NCBI GenBank assembly: GCA_006954465.1
Contig: LVVU01000079.1
Coordinates: 1 to 9,125 of the forward strand
Length of the DNA: 9,125 bases
Source of the DNA: Candidatus Methanoprimaticola hominis
GTDB lineage: Archaea; Thermoplasmatota; Thermoplasmata; Methanomassiliicoccales; Methanomethylophilaceae
Direction of reading: 5' to 3'
The position numbers and the translations under genes were made by a program. This document shows positions 1-6,842 of this stretch, in pieces. Below the pieces are notes generated by a model that was given only the letters and a program-made list of their open reading frames with translations, was not told the DNA's origin and searched no databases. Numbering within the stretch: the stretch's first letter is position 1; each line of letters begins with the position of its first letter.

Positions 1-336
1 TCTTACAGAGTCTTTATTACACGAAGTTAGAGAGTAATACGGATTCAGAATACGTATGCACCAACGGTACCAACTCGCATGTCACCTAGCTTGAAAACCT
101 CTGATCGTCACGCTGCCGAGTTTGCTATCATCCATGATATCAGTCCAAACGGGATGTGAGCACATATGCTATCGTTGTCATAAACACATTGCTAATTCCG
201 AACATGACATGCATGTTCTACCCGACCGGCATCTCCCGATGACGTTCCTTTGACCGCTTCCTGCCTATCTACGTACCGGTCTGCACCCATCGGAGACATG
301 AGGTGGCAAGCCTGCATCTGCATGTTGAAATAACCG
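1..336. other. Upstream region without a convincing gene
   Basis: No reading frame here has both a plausible start and family-like protein content, and I see no tRNA, rRNA or CRISPR structure. The stretch is less GC-rich than the gene that follows. It holds a perfect inverted repeat at 200-218 (listed separately) and weak AT-rich patches at 11-20 and 179-188 that could serve as TATA boxes but do not match well. An in-frame TAA at 331-333 closes the cobN frame from upstream, so cobN must start after it. A GGAG at 339-342 lies 12 bases before the chosen cobN ATG. The region is probably the cobN promoter and leader, but this rests on position alone. Confidence 0.5.
200..218. repeat. Perfect inverted repeat, possible operator upstream of cobN
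   Basis: The sequence is GAACATG, a five-base spacer ACATG, then CATGTTC: a perfect 7-bp inverted repeat. The overlapping 10-mer ACATGCATGT (207-216) is itself self-complementary. A 19-bp dyad of this size is typical of sites bound by dimeric helix-turn-helix regulators. It lies about 136 bases before the cobN ATG, so a role in cobN control is possible, but no regulator is encoded here and no second copy of the motif was seen in the window. Confidence 0.35.
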
Positions 337-354
337 TTGGAGCATTCATCCAGT

Positions 355-852
355 ATGCCCCTTAGAATAGTCTACGTCACCATCCAGAGCGTGGATTCAT
401 CCACCTTCCGCGCACCGGCCGAAGAGGTCTGCAGGGAGAACGGATGGGATCTGGACCTGTTCTGCGCCAACGACAGCGAGATCGACGAGGACCCTCTGAC
501 GTACCACGAACTCGTTCTGAGGTCGAAGGAGGCGGACCTCGTCATGGTCAGGGTCATGGCCGATCCCACCAGGATGAGGCGCTTCGAGCAGTGGGAGAGG
601 GTGCTGAAGGAGTGCAAGGGCTACATCGCCGTATATTCCGGCAACCTCGACGTCTCGCTGGTCTACCGCGATCTGTTCAAAGGGGACGATCAGGAGTACA
701 TGCGTCTCCGCGAGTACATGAGGGGCAGGGGCGCCGAGAACGACAGGGCGATCGTCCTCTGGCTCCACAGGATGCTCACGGGCGAGGGGGAGCTGCCGGG
801 GATCGTCCAGCATCCGTCGGACGGCGTCATCCCGATCTCCCCAGGGATGTGA
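355..852 (+). CDS. cobN: CobN N-terminal segment (before first frameshift)
   Basis: This segment encodes about 163 genuine CobN residues from MPLRIVYVTIQS through VIPISP, a Rossmann-like N-terminal region with conserved STFRAPAEE and GYIAVYSGNLD stretches. The frame then reads three unrelated codons and hits TGA at 850-852. The CobN sequence continues without a gap in the frame beginning at 843 (RDVTLEQYL). Alone, the product would lack every conserved chelatase core motif and should be inactive. Confidence 0.8.
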   Translation: MPLRIVYVTIQSVDSSTFRAPAEEVCRENGWDLDLFCANDSEIDEDPLTYHELVLRSKEADLVMVRVMADPTRMRRFEQWERVLKECKGYIAVYSGNLDVSLVYRDLFKGDDQEYMRLREYMRGRGAENDRAIVLWLHRMLTGEGELPGIVQHPSDGVIPISPGM

Positions 853-3128
853 CCCTGGAGCAGTATCTGGAGCACCTGGACCCGTCCAAGCCCACCGTGG
901 GGCTGATGATCACCTCGAATCTGTGGATCTACGACAATCTGAGGCATGTCGACGAGTTCATCCGCGAGATCGAGAGGCAGGGGATGAACGTCATCCCCGT
1001 GTTCTTCGCCATAGCCGCATCCCGCACGTCCGGGGAGGAGGGTTCGGTCGCCGTCGTGAAGAAGTACTTCATGGACGGGACCAGAAGGAGGATAGACGCG
1101 CTGATCCTGTCCACTCCGTTCTCCCAGCTGAACAACTCCCGCGACTGCGACGGGGTGTACACCCCCGACGAGCAGAACTACTTCCATACGCTGACGGACG
1201 TCCCGGTCTTCCAGGCCATGTCCGTCGCATCGCATTTTGCCGACTACGAGGAGAAGGCCGAAGGCCTCTCGAAGTCGGATTTCACGATGAACGTCATCTG
1301 GCCGGAGGTCGACGGTCAGATCATAACCGTGCCCATCGCGAGCAACGAGCAGGGTCGCGGCGCTCCGAAGGTGTACACGCCCCTCCCGGACAGGATAATC
1401 CACCTGACGACGACCATCAGGAAATGGGTGGAGCTCGCACGCACCCCTCGGAAAGACAGGAGGATCGCCATCCTGATGTACCAATCCAGACCGGATTCCG
1501 GGAGGATCGGAGGGGCGGCGGGCCTCGATACCATCCAGAGCGTCAGGGACATGCTGGAGAGGTACCGCAACCTCGGATACACGGTGGACCACGTGCCGGC
1601 GACCTCGAGGGAGCTCATAGACGAGATCCTCGACAACATCACCAACGACCTGGAATGGTCGTCGGAGGCGAGGGTCCGCGAGAAGGCCGCAGACATGGTA
1701 TCCATGGACGAGTACCTCCCCGAGTACGGGAGGCTGTCGGAGTTCAACAGGAAGGCCATGGAGGAGAGCTGGGGGAAAGTACCCGGAGAGGTCTCCGTCC
1801 AGGACGGGAGGTTCGTCATCCCCGGGATCGTGAACGGGAACATCTACATCGGATTCCAGCCGCTCAGATCCTGGGCGGACCAGATGGAGGCCGTCTACCA
1901 CGATCCCGTGGTCCCCATGCCCCACCAGTACCTCGCATTCTACAGATGGTTGAGGAATGATTTCAGAACGAACGCGGTCATACACGTGGGGACCCACGGG
2001 ACCTTGGAATGGCTGCCGGGGAGGAGCGTCGGGCTGTCCGGGAAGTGCTTCCCGGACCTGGTCCTGGACAGCATCCCCAACATCTATCCGTACGTGATCG
2101 ACGACCCCGGGGAGGGGATCCAGTGCAAGAGGCGCTCCGAGGCCGTGCTCATAGGGCACATGTGCCCGACCATGGCCCGTGCGGGGACCTACGACGAGCT
2201 GGAGGCGGTGGACGGCCCCCTGCAGGAGTTCCTGAAGAATCCGAGCGCGAAGGGGGAGCAGAGGACGGCGATGATCTCCGAGATATTGGAGGCCGCGAAG
2301 AAGGCGGAGATGCTCGGGGAGATGGGCATCCCCGACGACGTCTCCGTCGAGGACTTCGAGAAGGACCTCGGGAGGATCCACGACCACATCACCGATCTGA
2401 AGGATTCCATAATCAGAGACGGGCTGCACGTCCTAGGAAGGGCTCCCGAGGGGGATCTGCTGAAGGAATCCGTGTATTCGTTGACCAGGCTCCGCAACGG
2501 AGAGGTCCCATCTTTGAGATCGTCGGTGGCTGAAGCCATGGGATTCGATCTCGAGACCATCGTGAACGACAGGTCCGGCATGACGGACGGGGAGCTCAAC
2601 AGCATCGTCCTCGACAGGATCGACGAGCGCGTCTGCTCCCTGATAGACGATATGCAATCCGCGGGCTACGACAGGGAGAAGTGTCTCGACATCACGGGAT
2701 CCGTAGGGGACTCCGATGCGATCCGCACCGTCGTATCGTACATATGCGACACCCTGGTCCCGAACCTCGCCAGGATGACCGACGAGATGGGGAACATGAT
2801 GCACGCCTGCGACGGCGGGTACGTCCTCCCGGGACCGTCGGGAGCCCCGACCAGGGGCAATGCGGACATACTCCCCATGGGGCGCAACTACTACGGCATC
2901 GACCCCGACATCGTGCCCACCAAGGCGGCATGGGAGATCGGGAGGCGGATGGCCGACCAGATGATCGGGAGATACGCCGATGTCAAAGGCGGGGATCCGA
3001 CCGAGGTCGGATTCATCATCTGGGCTACGGACACCATGAAGACCAACGGGGACGACGTCGCCTACATCCTGTGGCTGATGGGCGTGCGTCCCGTATGGTC
3101 CAGGAACGGGAACCAGGTCGTGGGCCTG
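843..3128 (+). CDS. cobN: CobN central segment (between the frameshifts)
   Basis: About 762 codons of uninterrupted CobN sequence, from RDVTLEQYL to NQVVGL. It carries the family core: VGTHGTLEWLPG (around 1983-2020), DPGEG followed by a Lys-Arg-Arg (around 2103-2135), and the PGPSGAPTRGNADILPMGRN region (around 2830-2890) followed by the YGIDPDIVP block. There is no start codon of its own at the left edge. The same frame is open upstream of 843, but the upstream translation there is arginine- and glycine-rich shadow sequence unlike CobN. After 3128 this frame again becomes non-CobN, while the true sequence resumes in the first frame. Confidence 0.85.
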
Positions 3129-3129
3129 G

Positions 3130-4092
3130 GCCATCCCTCTGAAGGAGCTCGGAAGGCCGAGGATAGACGTCACCGTGAGGATCACCGGCCTGTTCAGGGA
3201 CGCCTTCCCCAATCTGATAGATCTCATAGACGACGCGGTGAAGCTCGTATCCTCATTGGACGAATCGGACGAGGACAACATCCTGGCCGCGAACCTCAGG
3301 AAGGACATCGTCGAGGGCATGGAGAAGGGCCTGACCGTCGACGAGGCGAGACGCAGGGCATCCGTCAGGGTGTTCGGGTGCCCTCCGGGGGCCTACGGTC
3401 CCGGGGTGAACCACGCCATCGAGACGAGCGACTGGAAGACCGTGCAGGACCTGGCCGACATCTACATCGCCTGGGGCAGCTACGCCTACGGGCGCGACGC
3501 CAAGGGCGAATGCATGAAGGACGAGTTCGTCAGGAGGTTCTCCAACGTCCAGGCCACCGTGAAGAACATGCCCGACAGGGAGATCGACGTCCTGGACATC
3601 GACGACGTGTACGGATACCTCGGAGGGATGAACTCCTTCGTCAAGGCCTACGGGAACAGGGATGCAATGTCCTTCGTCGGAGACGGATCGAATCCTGACA
3701 GGACAAGGGTCCGCGACGCGAAGGAGGAGCTGCAGTTCGTCTACAGGAGCAAGGTCCTGAATCCGAGGTTCATCGAAGGGCTGAAGAGGCACGGGTACCG
3801 CGGGGTGTCGGAGATCGCCAACCTCACGGAGTACACCTTCGGATGGGATGCCACGTCGGACATCGTCGACGATTGGGTGTATGAGAAGCTGACAGAGAGG
3901 TACCTATTCGACGACGACACCAGGGAATGGATGGAGAAGGAGAACCCGCATGCGATGATGGACATGATGGACCGCCTGTTCGAGGCGATCGACAGGGGCA
4001 TGTGGGATGTGAAGCCGGAGACCCTGGAGAGGATGAAGGACATCTACCTGGGATTGGAGGAGAGGATCGAGGAGTTCCAGGACAGGGAATGA
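3130..4092 (+). CDS. cobN: CobN C-terminal segment (after second frameshift)
   Basis: About 320 codons ending in TGA. The segment begins AIPLKELGRPRIDVTVRITG, the conserved CobN block that normally follows a V-x-GL-x-x-IPL junction, so it is the direct continuation of the central segment. It includes GCPPGAYGPGVNHAIE (around 3376-3420), the ADIYIAWGSYAYG stretch, and a LGGMNSFVKAYG block (around 3619-3655). A GTG at 3175 could be called as a start by automatic annotation, but it would delete conserved residues and has no good ribosome-binding site, so this is better read as the tail of the same gene. Confidence 0.85.
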   Translation, partial: AIPLKELGRPRIDVTVRITGLFRDAFPNLIDLIDDAVKLVSSLDESDEDNILAANLRKDIVEGMEKGLTVDEARRRASVRVFGCPPGAYGPGVNHAIETSDWKTVQDLADIYIAWGSYAYGRDAKGECMKDEFVRRFSNVQATVKNMPDREIDVLDIDDVYGYLGGMNSFVKAYGNRDAMSFVGDGSNPDRTRVRDAKEELQFVYRSKVLNPRFIEGLKRHGYRGVSEIANLTEYTFGWDATSDIVDDWVYEKLTERYLFDDDTREWMEKENPHAMMDMMDRLFEAIDRGMWDVKPETLERMKDIYLGLEERIEEFQDRE

Positions 4093-4179
4093 CTCGATGA
4101 AGGCGCTTTGACTGATTCCGGCACTCATCCGAGATGCGCATGAGCTTCTCGATGATCCCCTACGCCCTGTGAGACGGCG

Positions 4180-4235
4180 GTTCTATCGCACGAAATCAGA
4201 CGTGAACAGCGACATTCGGCGGTCGCGATAGGAAC
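4180..4235. repeat. Bulged inverted repeat downstream of cobN
   Basis: GTTCTATCGC at 4180-4189 pairs with GCGATAGGAAC at 4225-4235, giving ten base pairs with one bulged G, around a 35-base loop. It lies between the end of cobN and the importer promoter. No T-rich run follows, so it is not a typical archaeal terminator. It may be a structure at the cobN mRNA 3' end or a remnant of a small repeat element; no function can be assigned. Confidence 0.3.
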
Positions 4236-4249
4236 TCTCGTAAATACAG

Positions 4250-4317
4250 TTGGATGTATGAGCCAATACTTTTTATACCATCTTCGACAGTCTTCATCCA
4301 AACAGTTTCTGGCTCAT
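4250..4317. repeat. Two interleaved inverted repeats spanning the importer promoter
   Basis: TTGGATG (4250-4256) is matched by CATCCAA (4295-4301), and ATGAGCCA (4258-4265) by TGGCTCAT (4310-4317). Both matches are perfect. The arms alternate rather than nest, and the TATA box at 4270-4277 lies between the left and right arms of both. Because the predicted transcript starts near 4300, the left arms are not in the mRNA, so any role would be at the DNA level, such as a pair of regulator sites on both sides of the promoter. Confidence 0.4.
4270..4277 (+). promoter_or_regulatory. Archaeal TATA box of the importer operon
   Basis: TTTTTATA is the best TATA-like match in the window, set in an otherwise mixed-composition intergenic region. 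Archaeal transcription normally starts about 25 bases downstream, which places the start near 4298-4302 and gives a leader of roughly 25 bases to the ATG at 4326. The sequence just upstream (GAGCCAATAC) is purine-rich enough for a TFB recognition element. This is the probable promoter for the binding protein and the downstream permease and ATPase genes. Confidence 0.6.
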
Positions 4318-4322
4318 GTGAT
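4318..4322 (+). promoter_or_regulatory. GTGAT ribosome-binding site supporting ATG 4326
   Basis: GTGAT complements the ATCAC of the archaeal 16S 3' end and stands three bases before ATG 4326. The same GTGAT with the same three-base gap precedes ATG 8741, which is an unambiguous start. This favours 4326 over GTG 4347 as the start of the binding-protein gene, although the frame from 4326 must cross a TAG. Confidence 0.5.
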
Positions 4323-4325
4323 ACC

Positions 4326-5711
4326 ATGGAAAAATCAACAAGCTAGGTGATTAAGATCGCAGCAATAGCTGCAGTGATCATCGTTGTAGTAGCGGCGTGC
4401 GCCGTACTTGTCTCCAACAATGACGACAAAGAAAGCGCCGAGATCAAAGCATCCCTCATGGTAAGAGGAAATGCAGACGGCAACTACAAGATCGATCAGG
4501 AAGACATGGCCATCCTCGATAGCATTATCGCGGGTGACAAAGAGCTCAAAGACTATCCTCTGGCCGACATCGACGGCAGCGGAGAGGTCGATGATAAGGA
4601 CAAGAAGATCCTCCAGAATATGCTTGACCACAAGGAAGGGACGACCATCTATGTTGAAACCCTCGATGTCAACGGGAACAACAAGACCGTCCAGGTGACG
4701 TACCCTCTCAGGAATGTCGTCACATACGCAACGAACATGGAGATGCCCGTCGTATATGCGGGAGGTGGCGAGTATATAGCTGGCTACTTCACGAAGAGTT
4801 ACGAGAATGCACAGGCATCTGTCTCATCCAAAGCAGTCGATCTCAAGGGGAGCCAGAGGCAGATCACTACTGCATCGTGGGCGAACTTCACCAAACTCGA
4901 TTCCGATCTCAAGGCTTCTGGAAGCAACGGAATTGGAGCATTCCTCGTCGACTACAGCGGCATCTCGCAGATAACAGCCAGCAGGGTCTCCGACCTTGAA
5001 GCCGCAGAGATCCCCATGCTGGCCTATGAGTCCGCGGATTCCTCGGTCGAAGGCGCGACCGTGGTCACCCTTTCCTACCTGTTCGGAGAGAAGACCGAAC
5101 CGATAGGCCAGAAATACGCACAGCTGAGCGACAAGGTGGTCTCCCACATCGATTCGAAGATCAAGAATGTCGCCAAGGACAAACTCAAGACGTACATGTG
5201 TTTCACAATGTACATCTACGTCTGCGGACCCGATTCCACATTCGCATCCACACCTGCGACTGCCCACGGGATCCCGTACAGCGAAGTCAATTCCGACTTT
5301 GCGAAGAAATACACCAAGAATTCGACGAAGATGGACTCCGTCGAAGCTCTGTCCAACTACTCCGACGTGGACTGCCTCATCAACAACCGTTCGATCGATT
5401 GGCAGAAGGATGGCGATGCTGTGAACAAGATGATCGTCAGCACGTGGGAGCACAGCAACAGCGGAGTCTCTTCCGCCGAGTACTACAAGGGATTCGAGGA
5501 CAAGCTCGTCTATGTCAACAACCTGCTCCCCGGACCCGCAAAGCTGGCCTACGTGGCTGCCGCCCTGTATGGGGACATGTTCAGCTACAGCTGGGCCGAG
5601 AGCATCCTTCAGGAATGCATCGACATGGGTCTTACTCCTCTGAAGGGCTACACCACGGAACAGATTGTGCCTTACTTCGATTTGGCGAAGTACAACGAAG
5701 CAAAGGCCTGA
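4326..5711 (+). CDS. ABC importer substrate-binding protein with dockerin-like module
   Basis: This is the extracytoplasmic solute-binding protein of a BtuCDF/FecBCDE-type importer; it would capture an iron- or corrinoid-type ligand outside the cell and deliver it to the permeases. Numbering from GTG 4347 (454 residues): a hydrophobic segment at 4-22 acts as signal or membrane anchor and contains VAAC (15-18), which resembles a lipobox. Residues 40-93 form a dockerin-like pair of calcium loops (N42-D44-N46-I49-D53 and D74-D76-S78-V81-D85). From about 120 (YPLRNVVTYAT) to the end runs the binding domain. Start choice is unusual. ATG 4326 has a GTGAT site and leads in frame through MEKSTS, then TAG (4344-4346), then into the hydrophobic segment. 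With pyrrolysine insertion at TAG the protein would be 461 residues; otherwise GTG 4347, lacking a clear site, must be used. The gene ends in TGA, followed by a hairpin and the first permease. Substrate is inferred from context only; cobN next door suggests a corrinoid or metal chelate. Confidence 0.85.
4344..4346 (+). other. In-frame TAG codon, candidate pyrrolysine site
   Basis: TAG lies in frame between ATG 4326 and the hydrophobic anchor of the binding protein, at codon 7. It sits in the part of a signal sequence that is normally lysine-rich, so it could replace a Lys codon (AAG to TAG is one base). In Methanomassiliicoccales TAG can be read as pyrrolysine. The other complete genes here end in TGA or TAA, which is consistent with TAG avoidance as a stop. 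No Pyl machinery is in this window, so the reading remains a hypothesis. Confidence 0.4.
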
Positions 5712-5717
5712 TAAACT

Positions 5718-5731
5718 GGGGCTTCGGCCCC
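5718..5731 (+). other. UUCG-capped RNA hairpin between binding-protein and permease genes
   Basis: GGGGC-TTCG-GCCCC forms a perfect five-base-pair stem closed by a UUCG tetraloop, an unusually stable small hairpin. It begins seven bases after the TGA of the binding-protein gene and ends 19 bases before the permease ATG. No T-run follows, so full termination is unlikely. Its position fits a 3' stabilising or processing element that keeps binding-protein mRNA more abundant than the permease part, a common need in ABC import operons. Confidence 0.55.
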
Positions 5732-5750
5732 TTCATAAGATGTGACGTCG

Positions 5751-6842
5751 ATGAACAACCATGATAACAACCTGACGAAAACGGAACTCGTCAGCAAGTA
5801 TCATCGTAGCATCACACTGAAACTGATTGTTCTCGCCATCTGCATACTGGGGATCGTCCTCTTCGTCGGACTGTTCTCACTGTCCGCCTACAACGGGATA
5901 ACGCTGAAAGAAGCGTACGAGATCATATGGAACCACATTCTCGGGAACGAGTATGAGAAAAGGACCCTGTACTGGTGGGCGGACCGTTACATTTGGAATA
6001 CGGCGATGCCTCACATCATCGCTGCGATCATAGCAGGAGCATCGCTCGCTTCGTGCGGTGTCCTCATGCAATCCCTCATGGTCAACCCGCTCGCGGACCC
6101 GTACAGCACAGGAATCTCATCAGGTGCATGCTTCGGAGCGGTGTCAGCCATAGTAATGGGCGTATCTTTCTCCACTGTGAGCAGCGAACTCGGAATCGTG
6201 GTGAATGCGTTCTTCGGGGCTCTGATTCCCGCGATAATCATCATCGTGCTGTCCGAGAAGATCCGCATGACACCAGCCACGCTGATCCTGCTGGGAACGG
6301 CCATCTCATACTTCTTCAATTCAATGGTGACATACCTTATGGTGACCACCGATGCAGATACACTGAAGAGCGCCTATATGTGGCAGATAGGGAGCCTGGA
6401 TGACATCACCTGGAGCTCCCTGCAGATCATGGCGACGATAAGCATCATCGGAATGATCTTCACACTCTATGTCTCCAACAAACTCAACGTCATGTCCCTG
6501 GGGGACAGGAATGCCATCAGTCTCGGACTGGATGTCAAGAAATTCAGGACCCTGTGCCTTGCCGTTATGGCCATCATGACGGCCACGATCGTGGCATTCA
6601 CCGGGATCCTCGGTTTCATCGGTCTGGTCGCCCCTCACATCGTGAGATTGATCATCGGTTCTGACAACAAATTCGTCATTCCGATCTCGATGGCGGCCGG
6701 AGCATTCATGCTGATCGTATCCGATTATCTGGCATCGCAGATATCGAACATCCCGGTCGGCGTAATCCTGAGCATCATCGGTAGCCCCATCTTCTTCTTG
6801 CTCATCGTTTTCCAGAATAAGCGTACAGGGGTCATATACTGA
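5751..6842 (+). CDS. FecCD/BtuC-family ABC importer permease, first subunit
   Basis: A 363-residue inner-membrane channel subunit of a BtuCD-type importer; the family normally has ten membrane helices and about 320-360 residues. The first helix is near residues 24-46. The family signature follows: GASLASCGVLMQ near 96-107, NPLADP at 112-117, GISSGA at 121-126. A cytoplasmic loop GDRNAISLG (251-259) corresponds to the coupling region that docks on the ATPase, followed by FIGLVAPH (289-296) and a SDNKFVIP stretch. The usual Pro-Arg before helix 3 is Pro-His here (MPH), unlike the second permease. I chose ATG 5751, with GTGA at 5742-5745 as ribosome-binding site; GTG 5742 would add three residues and consume that site. 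The stop overlaps the next gene's ATG by one base, so the two permeases are translationally coupled and probably form a heterodimer. Confidence 0.9.
   Translation: MNNHDNNLTKTELVSKYHRSITLKLIVLAICILGIVLFVGLFSLSAYNGITLKEAYEIIWNHILGNEYEKRTLYWWADRYIWNTAMPHIIAAIIAGASLASCGVLMQSLMVNPLADPYSTGISSGACFGAVSAIVMGVSFSTVSSELGIVVNAFFGALIPAIIIIVLSEKIRMTPATLILLGTAISYFFNSMVTYLMVTTDADTLKSAYMWQIGSLDDITWSSLQIMATISIIGMIFTLYVSNKLNVMSLGDRNAISLGLDVKKFRTLCLAVMAIMTATIVAFTGILGFIGLVAPHIVRLIIGSDNKFVIPISMAAGAFMLIVSDYLASQISNIPVGVILSIIGSPIFFLLIVFQNKRTGVIY

Larger units (their letters stand above)
355..4092 (+). pseudogene. cobN: CobN-type metal chelatase large subunit, frame interrupted twice
   Basis: CobN is the large porphyrin/corrin-binding subunit of ATP-dependent metal chelatases. 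It inserts Co2+ into a corrin ring with the help of AAA+ ATPase subunits, in the cytoplasm. Joined across two frameshifts, the product is about 1,245 residues, the usual CobN size. Hallmarks are conserved in all three parts: HVGTHGTLEWLPG near residue 544, a YPYVIDDPGEG stretch near 580-587, GRPRIDVTVR near 936, GCPPGAYGPGVN near 1008, and a C-terminal MNSFVKAYG block. The frame moves from 355-842 to 843-3128, then back to the first frame from 3130 to TGA at 4090-4092. I prefer ATG 355 (MPLRIVYVTIQS) because it matches the family N-terminus; TTG 337 would add six residues. Because both sides of each break are intact, assembly or sequencing error is the simplest explanation; recent gene decay is the alternative. 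No CobS/CobT or BchI/BchD-like partner lies in the window. The exact ring and metal are not proven by sequence. Confidence 0.9.

Noticed and set aside
298..333. Micro-ORF MRWQACICMLK just before cobN, possible leader peptide
   Set aside because: Eleven codons with a poorly spaced GGAG two bases before the ATG, and no attenuator-like structure nearby; expected by chance.
1..336. Cobalamin riboswitch before cobN
   Set aside because: The conserved B12-box core (GCCACTG and its surroundings) is not seen on either strand.
690..2429. A long open frame of 579 codons on the minus strand
   Set aside because: It lies opposite the well conserved CobN core in GC-rich DNA, has low-complexity composition (many Val, Asp, Pro, His, Arg) and no recognisable domain, so it is a by-product of codon bias.
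843..3130. Programmed frameshifting used twice to make CobN
   Set aside because: The first site is only weakly slippery and the second is not slippery at all. Two compensating shifts in conserved sequence are more simply explained by sequence errors or recent mutation.
444..3698. A single uninterrupted 1,084-codon frame starting at 444 and ending at 3698
   Set aside because: Only 843-3128 of it is CobN-like. Its first 130 and last 190 codons are arginine- and glycine-rich translations of the wrong frame, while the true CobN ends lie in the other + frame.
355..4092. Nickel chelatase for coenzyme F430
   Set aside because: Nickel insertion for F430 is carried out by CfbA, a small CbiX-like chelatase, so a CobN-type protein should not be assigned that role from its presence in a methanogen.
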